Assembly: GCA_008501785.1 (NCBI GenBank)
Contig: QQUD01001033.1
Span: 1 to 5,111, forward strand
Direction of reading: 5' to 3'
DNA length: 5,111 nt
DNA from: Chloroflexota bacterium
GTDB lineage: Bacteria > Chloroflexota > Anaerolineae > Promineifilales > Promineifilaceae
The notes beneath the pieces are model-generated. The model was not told where the DNA came from and did not search any database. It was given only the letters and a program-made list of their open reading frames with translations. The position numbers were made by a program, and so were the translations under genes. Positions 1 to 5,111 of this stretch are shown here, piece by piece; position 1 is the stretch's first letter, and each line of letters begins with the position of its first letter.

Positions 1-71
1 CATTATTAAATGACTTAGACCAGATTTTGAAAATAGCGTAATGTGAACTGAATAATGTATCAATTTTGCAA

Positions 72-87
72 CAAGGTCACGCCTTGC
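72..87 (-). other. Short hairpin downstream of the zinc-ribbon gene
   Basis: CAAGG (72-76) can pair with CCTTG (82-86), 11 bases past the stop of the zinc-ribbon gene. On the minus strand the segment reads GCAAGGCGTGA (87 to 77), identical over 11 bases to the start of the terminal hairpin of the repeats at 405-503 and 1859-1957, at the same distance from a stop codon as in the second repeat. It could be a degenerate repeat end or a weak terminator stem. There is no U-tract, so a standard intrinsic terminator is not supported. The rest of 1-97 is AT-rich with nothing recognisable. Confidence 0.3.
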
Positions 88-97
88 GTGGCGTTCA

Positions 98-310
98 TCA
101 AGTAAATGCGCCCGCTTCGGCTGCTTTGCCGCAAACGGAGCATGTCAGGACGAACAAGCCGTCGTAGGCTAAACGGCCGTTTCCACACTCCGGACAACAA
201 TCACCAGGTTTTGGTGATTTTACATCGCATGTGGTTTCGCCTGATGATTTCCACCAAAAGTGCGAGTTCGTCGTTATATGTTTTTCTTGTTTGTCGTCTT
301 GATGGTCCAT
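98..310 (-). CDS. Small zinc-ribbon protein, function unknown
   Basis: A 70-residue protein from ATG to TGA. It has two cysteine pairs typical of a zinc ribbon: C39-P-E-C42-G and C57-S-V-C60-G, separated by a short hydrophobic beta-hairpin stretch (LAYDGLFVL). Such a fold usually binds one structural zinc. Extra cysteines are C28 and C38. The N-terminus is polar (DHQDDKQEKH) and there is no signal peptide or membrane segment, so it is probably cytoplasmic. No clear Shine-Dalgarno sequence precedes the ATG, which leaves the exact start uncertain. The ACGGCCGT palindrome at 173-180 lies inside the gene and encodes N-G-R right after the first cysteine pair. The zinc-ribbon reading is well supported by the motif. 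A role in nucleic acid or protein binding would be a guess. It is the last gene of the minus-strand series. Confidence 0.72.
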   Translation of the reverse strand: MDHQDDKQEKHITTNSHFWWKSSGETTCDVKSPKPGDCCPECGNGRLAYDGLFVLTCSVCGKAAEAGAFT

Positions 311-360
311 GTTGGCTTGAGTTTACTAAATTTACGCATCAGTGCCTAATGAAATTTTTT

Positions 361-504
361 CAACTGGGTGAGGGGCAAAACGGCCGTTTCCACCACCGCC
401 GCCAGGGGATAAATCCCCCGGCTACGAAATCGAAGCCCTTCCAGGGCTAGGAGTGAGGCTCGCAGAGCCTTTCATCTCGTCGGCAGGGCGTTCACGCCTT
501 GCCT
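361..504 (-). repeat. Multi-hairpin dispersed repeat, copy 1
   Basis: First copy of an intergenic repeat whose core 405-503 aligns without gaps to 1859-1957, with 91 of 99 bases identical. Counted along the plus strand, the core holds four hairpins: GGGGAT/ATCCCC (405-418), AGCCCT/AGGGCT (434-448), AGGCTC/GAGCCT (456-470) and a 9-bp stem GGCAGGGCG/CGCCTTGCC with a TTCA loop (482-503). A less conserved left flank carries the palindrome AAACGGCCGTTT around 380-387. The element begins about 31 bases past the stop of the dehydrogenase gene, so it may act as a 3' UTR structure, RNA stabiliser or transcription barrier, as REP/BIME elements do. No U-tract follows the stems. The remaining gap around it (311-360 and 505-534) shows nothing else. 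Confidence 0.85.
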
Positions 505-534
505 GGGCTGGGTTTCACCGTACCCCCTCTTCCA

Positions 535-1683
535 TTATCCCAATATTGGATGTGGGTATGTTTCTGATCGATTTTGAAACCTGAGAATTGCTGGATTTTG
601 AATGACCCCGTTTTCGATTTCAATCGCTCGCTTCAGAGTTTGTTCTGTTTCCTGATTCGCGTTTCCGCGCATTACTGGCTCAATAAATGTGAGCAATGCT
701 TCACTAATTTCATAGGTTGCGGCTCGCCACAAATAGGATGGGGAATGGTCTACCGCATAGTAAGTAATCCCATTACCCACCACAAATGTCGGATCGTCAA
801 ACGACGTTGGCCGCGCAAAATCAAAACCCATACCGGTATCGCAGCTCACATCAATAATGAGCGTATCAGGCTGCAATAGATCAACCTCATCTCCCTCGAT
901 GTAGAGTAACGGCCGTTCCGTATCCTGAAAAATACAATTCACAATAATGTCAAAGCCTGCCATCACTTCGGCTATTGGCACATCCCCATCTGGTGTTTCC
1001 ACAAAAACAGTCGTCGGATCATCAGGCAGGTAGCTGAAGCTTTGATAGTCAATGCCGGGAATCTGGTTAGTCAAGCCAAAAGTTGGCCGTTGTGCAAACA
1101 CCGTAATATCTTGATACCCTTGCCCAAGCAAAGCAAACACAGCCCCACGAGCCGTTGCACCAAAACTAATCACCGCAATCCGTTTGCTAGGCCCATAAGA
1201 GCCAGTCATCCCTTTCAATTGCAGCGCATGGAGGACGCTGGCATAGCCTGCTAACTCATTATTTTTTTGGAAAATATGCATCTGCCATTTGTCATCTTTC
1301 CAGATATTCATGGCTTCCCAGGCAATAAGGGTCATCTTTTTATCGATGGCAACTTGGGTGATGGCTTGCCCCTGCACACAATGTGGCCAACCCCATAAAG
1401 TTTGTCCCTCACGAAAATAGGGGAAATCAGATTCGACGGGTTTAGGGAGTAAGATAATGTCGCAGCGGGCAAACAGCTCCTCTCGGCTCATTAAACCAGC
1501 GACCTGACTAGCTAATGTGGCGTCATCTACACCAAATCGTTCGCCATATCCCGTTTCAAAATACATATGTTGCCTCAGTTCTTCATCGATTAAAGGAAGA
1601 TGGGCCGGATCAAGGGGTGCGCGTTTCTCGTTTTTTTTCAGAGACGTGCCCACTGCGCCCATCGTTAATAGTTGCTCATTCAT
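535..1683 (-). CDS. Alanine dehydrogenase / N5-(carboxyethyl)ornithine synthase family enzyme
   Basis: A complete 382-residue cytoplasmic NAD(P)-dependent oxidoreductase. The N-terminal half matches the alanine dehydrogenase/transhydrogenase N-terminal domain (about residues 7-140): GTSLKKNEKR with R21, LLPKP with K81 and WGWPHC with H101, which line up by context with the substrate-binding arginine, lysine and histidine of alanine dehydrogenases. A Rossmann segment follows at 168-199 (RIAVISFGATARG, a variant dinucleotide loop), then DVSCDTGMGFDFA (278-290) and YYAVDHSPSYLW (308-319). The last two motifs are typical of the branch annotated as N5-(carboxyethyl)ornithine synthase, which joins ornithine and pyruvate reductively. 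Alanine dehydrogenase itself reduces pyruvate with ammonia. The protein is longer than the lactococcal ornithine enzyme (about 313 residues), so the amino donor cannot be fixed from sequence. The ATG at 1683 is set by AGAGGT at 1695-1690, six bases upstream. Confidence 0.85.
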   Translation of the reverse strand: MNEQLLTMGAVGTSLKKNEKRAPLDPAHLPLIDEELRQHMYFETGYGERFGVDDATLASQVAGLMSREELFARCDIILLPKPVESDFPYFREGQTLWGWPHCVQGQAITQVAIDKKMTLIAWEAMNIWKDDKWQMHIFQKNNELAGYASVLHALQLKGMTGSYGPSKRIAVISFGATARGAVFALLGQGYQDITVFAQRPTFGLTNQIPGIDYQSFSYLPDDPTTVFVETPDGDVPIAEVMAGFDIIVNCIFQDTERPLLYIEGDEVDLLQPDTLIIDVSCDTGMGFDFARPTSFDDPTFVVGNGITYYAVDHSPSYLWRAATYEISEALLTFIEPVMRGNANQETEQTLKRAIEIENGVIQNPAILRFQNRSETYPHPILG

Positions 1684-1689
1684 TTTTTT

Positions 1690-1695
1690 ACCTCT
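1690..1695 (-). promoter_or_regulatory. Ribosome binding site of the dehydrogenase gene
   Basis: AGAGGT on the minus strand, followed by six adenines and the ATG at 1683-1681. Spacing and sequence fit a Shine-Dalgarno site and fix this start. Confidence 0.75.
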
Positions 1696-1717
1696 TTTTG
1701 GGAATTGCTATTCATCT

Positions 1718-1745
1718 ATTATGGGCAATCGTAGGATTATCGCAA
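1718..1745 (-). promoter_or_regulatory. Candidate sigma-70-type promoter for the dehydrogenase gene
   Basis: On the minus strand TTGCGA (1745-1740) and CATAAT (1723-1718) are separated by 16 bases. Each differs from the -35 and -10 consensus at one or two positions. Transcription would begin near 1711, giving a leader of about 28 bases that contains the ribosome binding site. It lies between the repeat and the gene, which fits a separate transcription unit from the surface genes. The boxes were found by eye and similar matches occur by chance in AT-rich DNA. Confidence 0.35.
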
Positions 1746-1810
1746 GGCGGGGGTAAGTGTAGATAGCTGCTAAAGCCATATTTTTACTACATAAAACCTC
1801 TCAAACATGT

Positions 1811-1960
1811 CAACTGGTGGTGGAGGGAAACGGCCGTTTTCCACCACCACCAGCACACGGGGATGAATCCCCAGGCTACGAAATCGAAGCCCTTCCAGGG
1901 CTAGGAGTGCGGCCCAAAGGGCCTTTCATCTCGTAGGCAGGGCGTTCACGCCTTGCCGGG
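1811..1960 (-). repeat. Multi-hairpin dispersed repeat, copy 2
   Basis: Second copy of the repeat, in the same orientation as the copy at 361-504. The core 1859-1957 holds the same four stems: GGGGAT/ATCCCC (1859-1872), AGCCCT/AGGGCT (1888-1902), GGCCC/GGGCC (1911-1923) and GGCAGGGCG/CGCCTTGCC (1936-1957). CTACGA (1876-1881) and TCGTAG (1930-1935) could also pair and enclose the two middle stems, though copy 1 has a mismatch there. The left flank forms an extra stem in this copy: GGTGGTGGA (1816-1824) pairs with TCCACCACC (1840-1848) around the palindrome AAACGGCCGTTT (1828-1839). The core ends 11 bases past the stop of the beta-helix gene, so the transcript of that gene would end in or run through this structure. 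The DNA between it and the candidate promoter shows nothing else. Confidence 0.85.
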
Positions 1961-1968
1961 TCCGCGCC

Positions 1969-3603
1969 TCACCTCACCACCAGCGGCAGCAAAACCTGCT
2001 CCACATTCAACCACTCATACGCACCTACATCTGGCTGGGCAAAACGGCCGTTTCCCCCAAACTCAACCCCACTACTCAAACTTGGATGACCACTGTTGAC
2101 GATTACGGCCGTTTCCGACCCCGCCCTTAAGTCACTGCCACTAACAAAACCTGGGTTCGCTACAATTGAATGACTCCCCCACCCTGCCGCCTGCCATGTG
2201 AGCAGGTCGCCAACTGTGTTGGCCCATTCGCCTGCGCTAAAATCGCACACATTGTAATCAATTGTTGTATAGCTGCTGGCAGCCAGCGTCGTGTCTAGGC
2301 AGTTCCAGATGGCGTTGTTGCCTGTCGCTTGGATGGCGTTGCTCACAATCGTATGGCCGCTGCCTTCGTTGAGCATGATACCTGTGCCGGTGTTGGTCCA
2401 AATACTGTTGTTGCGTACCACCAAATTGGCGCTGATTGCGTCACCTGCTTGCGGTGCTTGTGCCGGAATGGCAATGCCAATCATGCCAAACCCCTGATTT
2501 TGAATCGCCACATTATTTTCGATGATGCAATTGTGGCAGGATGCCGTGCCAATCGCCACATTACCTACATTCTCCACCCGATTACCGCGAATGGTGACGT
2601 TGGTAAACGATTCAGCCGTACCGTAGGCAGGCGTGATTGCAATCCCCCAACATGTGTCATTCGCCTGCCCCACATCTTCGCGCACGTGATTGCCTTCGAT
2701 CAACAAATCGCTCATGACACCATGCCCCACCAGCGACGCACCATTACAATTGCCACTGCCATCCAAGGACGAACGATACAGGTCATTGTTGCGAATGGTG
2801 ATGCGACTGCCACTGCTCACATAAATATTGTGGTCAAAAATAGTGCCGTTGCCATTGTTTTCAAACGTGCTGTTTTCAATCAAGATGTCATCCCCACCGC
2901 CCAAAATGCCTTGACTAAAACTGTTGATGATAGTGACATTTCGGATAGTGATGCGGTCGTTACGGCCGTTACAACTCACATCCCCACCCTGACACGCATT
3001 CGCACCAGCCAAATGGATGCCAATCGCAAACCCATCGAAGCTGACGGTATCAATCACCACGTCGTTGACATCATTATAAAGGAAGAAGCCCCAGCCACCG
3101 TTGGCTGTGCAGGCAGGGCAGCGCAAATCAAGATTTTGGAAAGTATAACCGCCATCCGCAATTGCTGAACCGCCGTTGGAGATGTCAAACGCATGACCAT
3201 CGACGGTTTTAGACAAAATGGGGCGCGATTCGTCGCCAGATGCCCACGGCGCAGCATAATCTGCGATGGTGCAAGGCTGAGCAGCGGTACAGTTGGTGCT
3301 GAACCATCTGCCAACCGATGCACCCAGATCAAACGCACCACCCTGACAAAAACGGATTTCGTCGCCCGCACTAATGCTGCTGTTGAAATGATTTCGCGCT
3401 TTTTCGTAGGTTTGCCAGGGCGCAGCCGAATGTGTGCCGCTGTTGCCATCACTGCCAGCCACGCAATCACCATCGGCATTGGGTTGGCAGTCGCAAACGT
3501 AGTATGATGTTACCGTTGGCGCTGCGTTTGTGTGTTGAAAGTGGTAGGTGAAAAGGATAACGGCCGTTACCACACCCACCAAACTCATCCATTTTATTGC
3601 CAT
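1969..3603 (-). CDS. Secreted right-handed parallel beta-helix repeat protein
   Basis: A 544-residue exported protein. The ATG at 3603 is preferred because GAGGT at 3615-3611 stands seven bases upstream and because it opens directly into a signal peptide (MAIKWMSLVGVVTAVILFTY, likely cut near A27/A28). A GTG at 3639 would add 12 polar residues in front. After the leader comes a segment common in pectate lyase-like proteins (SDGNSGTHSAAPWQTYEKA, AGDEIRFCQGG, 51-89), then at least eight beta-helix rungs of the type ITIRNVTI, ILIENSTF, ITIRNNDL, LLIEGNHV, VTIRGNRV, CIIENNVA, LVVRNNSI and HTIVSNAI (about 218-427). A closing module (ANPGFVSGSDLRAG to DVGAYEW, 482-531) is usual in such proteins. 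Sixteen cysteines, an even number, suggest disulfides. The tail NVEQVLLPLVVR may be a sorting signal. Family members bind or cleave polysaccharides, but no catalytic residues can be assigned, so an adhesin or structural role is equally possible. Confidence 0.85.
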   Translation of the reverse strand: MAIKWMSLVGVVTAVILFTYHFQHTNAAPTVTSYYVCDCQPNADGDCVAGSDGNSGTHSAAPWQTYEKARNHFNSSISAGDEIRFCQGGAFDLGASVGRWFSTNCTAAQPCTIADYAAPWASGDESRPILSKTVDGHAFDISNGGSAIADGGYTFQNLDLRCPACTANGGWGFFLYNDVNDVVIDTVSFDGFAIGIHLAGANACQGGDVSCNGRNDRITIRNVTIINSFSQGILGGGDDILIENSTFENNGNGTIFDHNIYVSSGSRITIRNNDLYRSSLDGSGNCNGASLVGHGVMSDLLIEGNHVREDVGQANDTCWGIAITPAYGTAESFTNVTIRGNRVENVGNVAIGTASCHNCIIENNVAIQNQGFGMIGIAIPAQAPQAGDAISANLVVRNNSIWTNTGTGIMLNEGSGHTIVSNAIQATGNNAIWNCLDTTLAASSYTTIDYNVCDFSAGEWANTVGDLLTWQAAGWGSHSIVANPGFVSGSDLRAGSETAVIVNSGHPSLSSGVEFGGNGRFAQPDVGAYEWLNVEQVLLPLVVR

Positions 3604-3610
3604 GATGTCA

Positions 3611-3615
3611 ACCTC
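3611..3615 (-). promoter_or_regulatory. Ribosome binding site deciding the beta-helix start
   Basis: GAGGT on the minus strand, seven bases before the ATG at 3603-3601. The alternative GTG at 3639 has only a GGG a few bases away. This site moves the start 12 codons inward and puts the signal peptide at the very N-terminus. Confidence 0.65.
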
Positions 3616-3650
3616 GATGTCTCGCTCGGTGTGTTCCACCTACCCTGTCA

Positions 3651-4472
3651 TTACGATTCACCATTGACAGAAAGCGAAAGAAATGTGTTCGTCTCCGGAT
3701 CAAAAATCACTTGAAAGAAACAATCGCCGCCATCCTCCACAAATACAAAATCTTTTTGCCAATCCAATCCCCTATCGCTACAAAAATAGTTCCCGTAAAT
3801 TAGCCGCCGACCCTCTTCCTCAATTCCTGCATATTGGCGCGTGTAATTGGGCAAATATTCCCAAAAATCAGTATCCGTTTCACTTTCCTGCAAAAAAGCG
3901 ACCAAACCAGCTTCCAAAGCCGCTACCCCATCAACCGTTGGCATCCAACTATTGTCGGCTTGTGAACTAAGCCATTTGAGTTGCATCATCGTTGTTTCTG
4001 CCGTAAAAATAAGGCCTGTGTACATGTCTGTTTCAATAAACACGGGAGCTTGACCACCATCCACTGGCCGAAACCCAAATAAATGCTGTGCATCTTCAGA
4101 AATATAGTCAACCGCTTTCTCTGTTGTTAATTCATATCCTGCAAAATCAGTTGCAATCACCTGCGCCAGCTTAGGGCATTCCTCACCTGGGGTTGTGGCT
4201 GAGATTCTGGCAATGCCAGTTTCGTCACTGCGCGTGCGACTGTAGACCGTCGGCTCCAACACAAACTCAATACCAGCTAAAGGCACTTCACCTTCATCCT
4301 TTACGCCATTTGCATTGGCATCATGCCATGCCACAGCAGTAGCAGATTGGAAACAATCTGCCAAGACAGCCCCTGCCGCAGGATCAGCTGCCGTCTCTGT
4401 CGCTGTGCCGTCGAATCCCGGCACACAACTTGCTAAAAACAGGGTGGCAAACAAAGTTATATAAACGCGCAT
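3651..4472 (-). CDS. Lipoprotein with SdrD-B/Cna-B-like module and unnamed C-terminal domain
   Basis: A 273-residue lipoprotein (274 from the adjacent ATG at 4475; numbering here uses 274). The leader MMRVYITLFATLFLASC has a lipobox L14-A15-S16-C17, so C17 should be lipidated and hold the protein at the membrane surface. A low-complexity linker (GTATETAADPAAG) follows. Residues 46-98 resemble an SdrD-B/Cna-B-like immunoglobulin-type module: VAWHDANANGVKDEGEVPLAGIEFVL contains an acidic loop D52-N54-N56-D60-E63 that may bind calcium. The C-terminal part (about 175-274) has a compact pattern, YTRQY, RRLIYGNYFC, DGGDCFFQVIFD and SVNGES, with C232 and C252 likely to form a disulfide. I think this occurs in other uncharacterised exported proteins but cannot name a family. 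It lacks the LPLV-type tail of its neighbours. Gaps to them are 44 and 47 bases, which fits co-transcription. Confidence 0.82.
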   Translation of the reverse strand: MRVYITLFATLFLASCVPGFDGTATETAADPAAGAVLADCFQSATAVAWHDANANGVKDEGEVPLAGIEFVLEPTVYSRTRSDETGIARISATTPGEECPKLAQVIATDFAGYELTTEKAVDYISEDAQHLFGFRPVDGGQAPVFIETDMYTGLIFTAETTMMQLKWLSSQADNSWMPTVDGVAALEAGLVAFLQESETDTDFWEYLPNYTRQYAGIEEEGRRLIYGNYFCSDRGLDWQKDFVFVEDGGDCFFQVIFDPETNTFLSLSVNGES

Positions 4473-4479
4473 CATTCAT

Positions 4480-4487
4480 TCCTCCCT
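4480..4487 (-). promoter_or_regulatory. Ribosome binding site of the lipoprotein gene
   Basis: AGGGAGGA on the minus strand is a near-perfect anti-Shine-Dalgarno match. It lies four bases from the first ATG (4475) and seven from the second (4472). The second spacing is more usual, so 4472 is the preferred start. Confidence 0.7.
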
Positions 4488-4516
4488 AAAATGCGAATCC
4501 CTTCATCAATCACAAA

Positions 4517-5111
4517 TCAATCTTTTATTGTCATCGGTAAATATACCGCAAAAGGATACGCACTTGGCCCCCCAGGGTCAACAATCACCCCATTTGCCAT
4601 CAAATCATCATCGCCCCGTGCGCCATCCACAAAGTGCAGCGTGACCACATTGCCATTAATATCTGCACCGGTCGTGCCGTCAAAGGTAAATTCGTACCAG
4701 TGAGGGGTGGGATTGCCGGGTGTACGGCCGTATTTCCACCAGCTCTGCACCGCCGCCCACGGCAGCGTCAACGTCACCGACGTGCTACCACCGGGCGGAA
4801 CATCGGTTAGTTCAAATGCAAAGTGACCAAATGGAAAGCTGGCATTGGGCGCGTCGCTTGGAGATGGGTTTGGCACGGATTGGGCGTTGGTGAGCGTGCT
4901 GTTGGGATCGGCGGTGAAGGTAACGGCCGTTCCATCCACCCCATTTGGCACAGAGGCCACATGCGGCTGCACCGAATCGACAATGCCATCCTCGTTGCCG
5001 TCACCATGATTGGGTGCGCCCAATTCATCCCAATCTGGAATGCCATCGCCATCATTGTCTCGCGTTGGGTCGGCACGCACGATGAGAATACGGCCGTCTT
5101 CCAACCCCACC
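4517..5111 (-). CDS. Secreted protein with TSP3-like and choice-of-anchor U-like domains, C-terminal part
   Basis: The gene is open to the right edge, so its N-terminus lies outside the window. A GTG at 5110 is only the first possible start and probably not the real one. About 197 residues are visible. DNDGDGIPDWDE (18-29) and HGDGNEDGIVDSVQ (35-48) are acidic repeats like thrombospondin type 3 calcium loops. Residues about 45-183 match the choice-of-anchor U domain pattern: VDSVQPHVASVPN, a proline-glycine beta-sandwich stretch, WWKYGRTPG and the closing FVDGARGDDDLMANGVIVDPGG. This domain is found just before various C-terminal surface anchors. Here it is followed only by AYPFAVYLPMTIKD, similar in shape to the tail of the beta-helix protein and without a membrane helix or LPXTG motif. 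The protein is therefore likely exported and surface-associated or secreted. Three ACGGCCGT palindromes lie inside. It is probably the upstream member of the three-gene surface cluster. Confidence 0.8.
   Translation of the reverse strand, partial: VGLEDGRILIVRADPTRDNDGDGIPDWDELGAPNHGDGNEDGIVDSVQPHVASVPNGVDGTAVTFTADPNSTLTNAQSVPNPSPSDAPNASFPFGHFAFELTDVPPGGSTSVTLTLPWAAVQSWWKYGRTPGNPTPHWYEFTFDGTTGADINGNVVTLHFVDGARGDDDLMANGVIVDPGGPSAYPFAVYLPMTIKD

Larger units (their letters stand above)
173..5097. repeat. Highly iterated palindrome ACGGCCGT, 11 sites
   Basis: Exact ACGGCCGT starts at 173, 380, 909, 1830, 2044, 2105, 2962, 3560, 4724, 4923 and 5090. Seven sites extend to AACGGCCGTT (173, 380, 909, 1830, 2044, 3560, 4923). 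About 0.08 exact octamers are expected in this length with even base composition. Within genes the motif is read in all three phases: N-G-R type at 173, 2044, 2962, 4724 and 5090, T-A-V at 2105, 3560 and 4923, and E-R-P-L at 909. The DNA word rather than a peptide is therefore what is kept. Nine of eleven sites have GGAA within a few bases 5' on the minus strand. The span given covers the first to the last site and is not one continuous element. Confidence 0.85.

Noticed and set aside
1..71. Possible gene or promoter at the left edge
   Set aside because: The stretch is AT-rich with no open frame of useful length, no convincing -35/-10 pair and no ribosome binding site before the ATG at 3-1 on the minus strand.
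106..450. Plus-strand open frame of 114 codons
   Set aside because: It crosses the antisense of the zinc-ribbon gene and runs into the hairpin repeat. The translation has no recognisable feature, whereas the minus-strand frame has two clean cysteine pairs.
405..503. Rho-independent terminator in the repeat
   Set aside because: The stems are strong, but none is followed by a run of U on the minus strand in the direction of transcription, so the standard terminator form is not met.
361..1960. The two repeat copies as a CRISPR array
   Set aside because: There are only two copies 1.45 kb apart with a gene between them, each about 100 bases with several hairpins. No regular short repeats or spacers are present.
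2329..3168. Long plus-strand open frame of 279 codons inside the beta-helix gene
   Set aside because: It runs antisense to a well-supported gene with signal peptide and repeat motifs. Its translation shows no domain, and an open antisense frame is easily produced by the repetitive codons of the rungs.
3604..3639. GTG at 3639 as start of the beta-helix protein
   Set aside because: It would put 12 polar residues before the signal peptide and has poor ribosome-binding spacing. The ATG at 3603 has GAGGT at seven bases.

Overview
The window looks like chromosomal DNA of an uncultured or little-studied bacterium, most likely of the phylum Chloroflexota (Anaerolineae-like). This assignment is inference. 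It rests on two secreted proteins that end in a short hydrophobic tail containing LLPLVVR or YLPMTIK, of a type I associate with Chloroflexota exported proteins, and on the style of the repeat proteins. No rRNA, tRNA, CRISPR array, transposase or phage gene was seen.

All five genes read on the minus strand, so the window is described from its right end. (1) 5111-4517 is the C-terminal part of a secreted protein with a thrombospondin type 3-like calcium-binding stretch and a choice-of-anchor U-like domain. (2) 4472-3651 is a lipoprotein with an SdrD-B/Cna-B-like module and a cysteine-containing C-terminal domain I cannot name. (3) 3603-1969 is a secreted right-handed parallel beta-helix protein. 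Gaps between these three are about 45 bases, so they may form one cell-surface operon. (4) After a 285-base gap with a repeat and a candidate promoter comes 1683-535, an alanine dehydrogenase / N5-(carboxyethyl)ornithine synthase family enzyme. (5) After a 224-base gap with a second copy of the repeat comes 310-98, a small zinc-ribbon protein.

Two DNA-level patterns stand out more than the genes. The palindrome ACGGCCGT occurs 11 times in 5.1 kb (about 0.08 expected by chance with even base composition). It appears in all three codon phases inside genes and usually has GGAA just 5' of it on the coding strand, so it resembles a highly iterated, oriented palindrome such as HIP1 of cyanobacteria. 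Second, a 99-base multi-hairpin repeat occurs twice in the same orientation, just 3' of two genes, with about 92% identity. One stem shows a compensatory base-pair change between the copies, which suggests selection on folded structure.

The surface genes may work together on the outside of the cell, but no substrate can be read from the sequence. The enzyme and the zinc-ribbon gene look like ordinary housekeeping or accessory genes with no visible link to the surface cluster.
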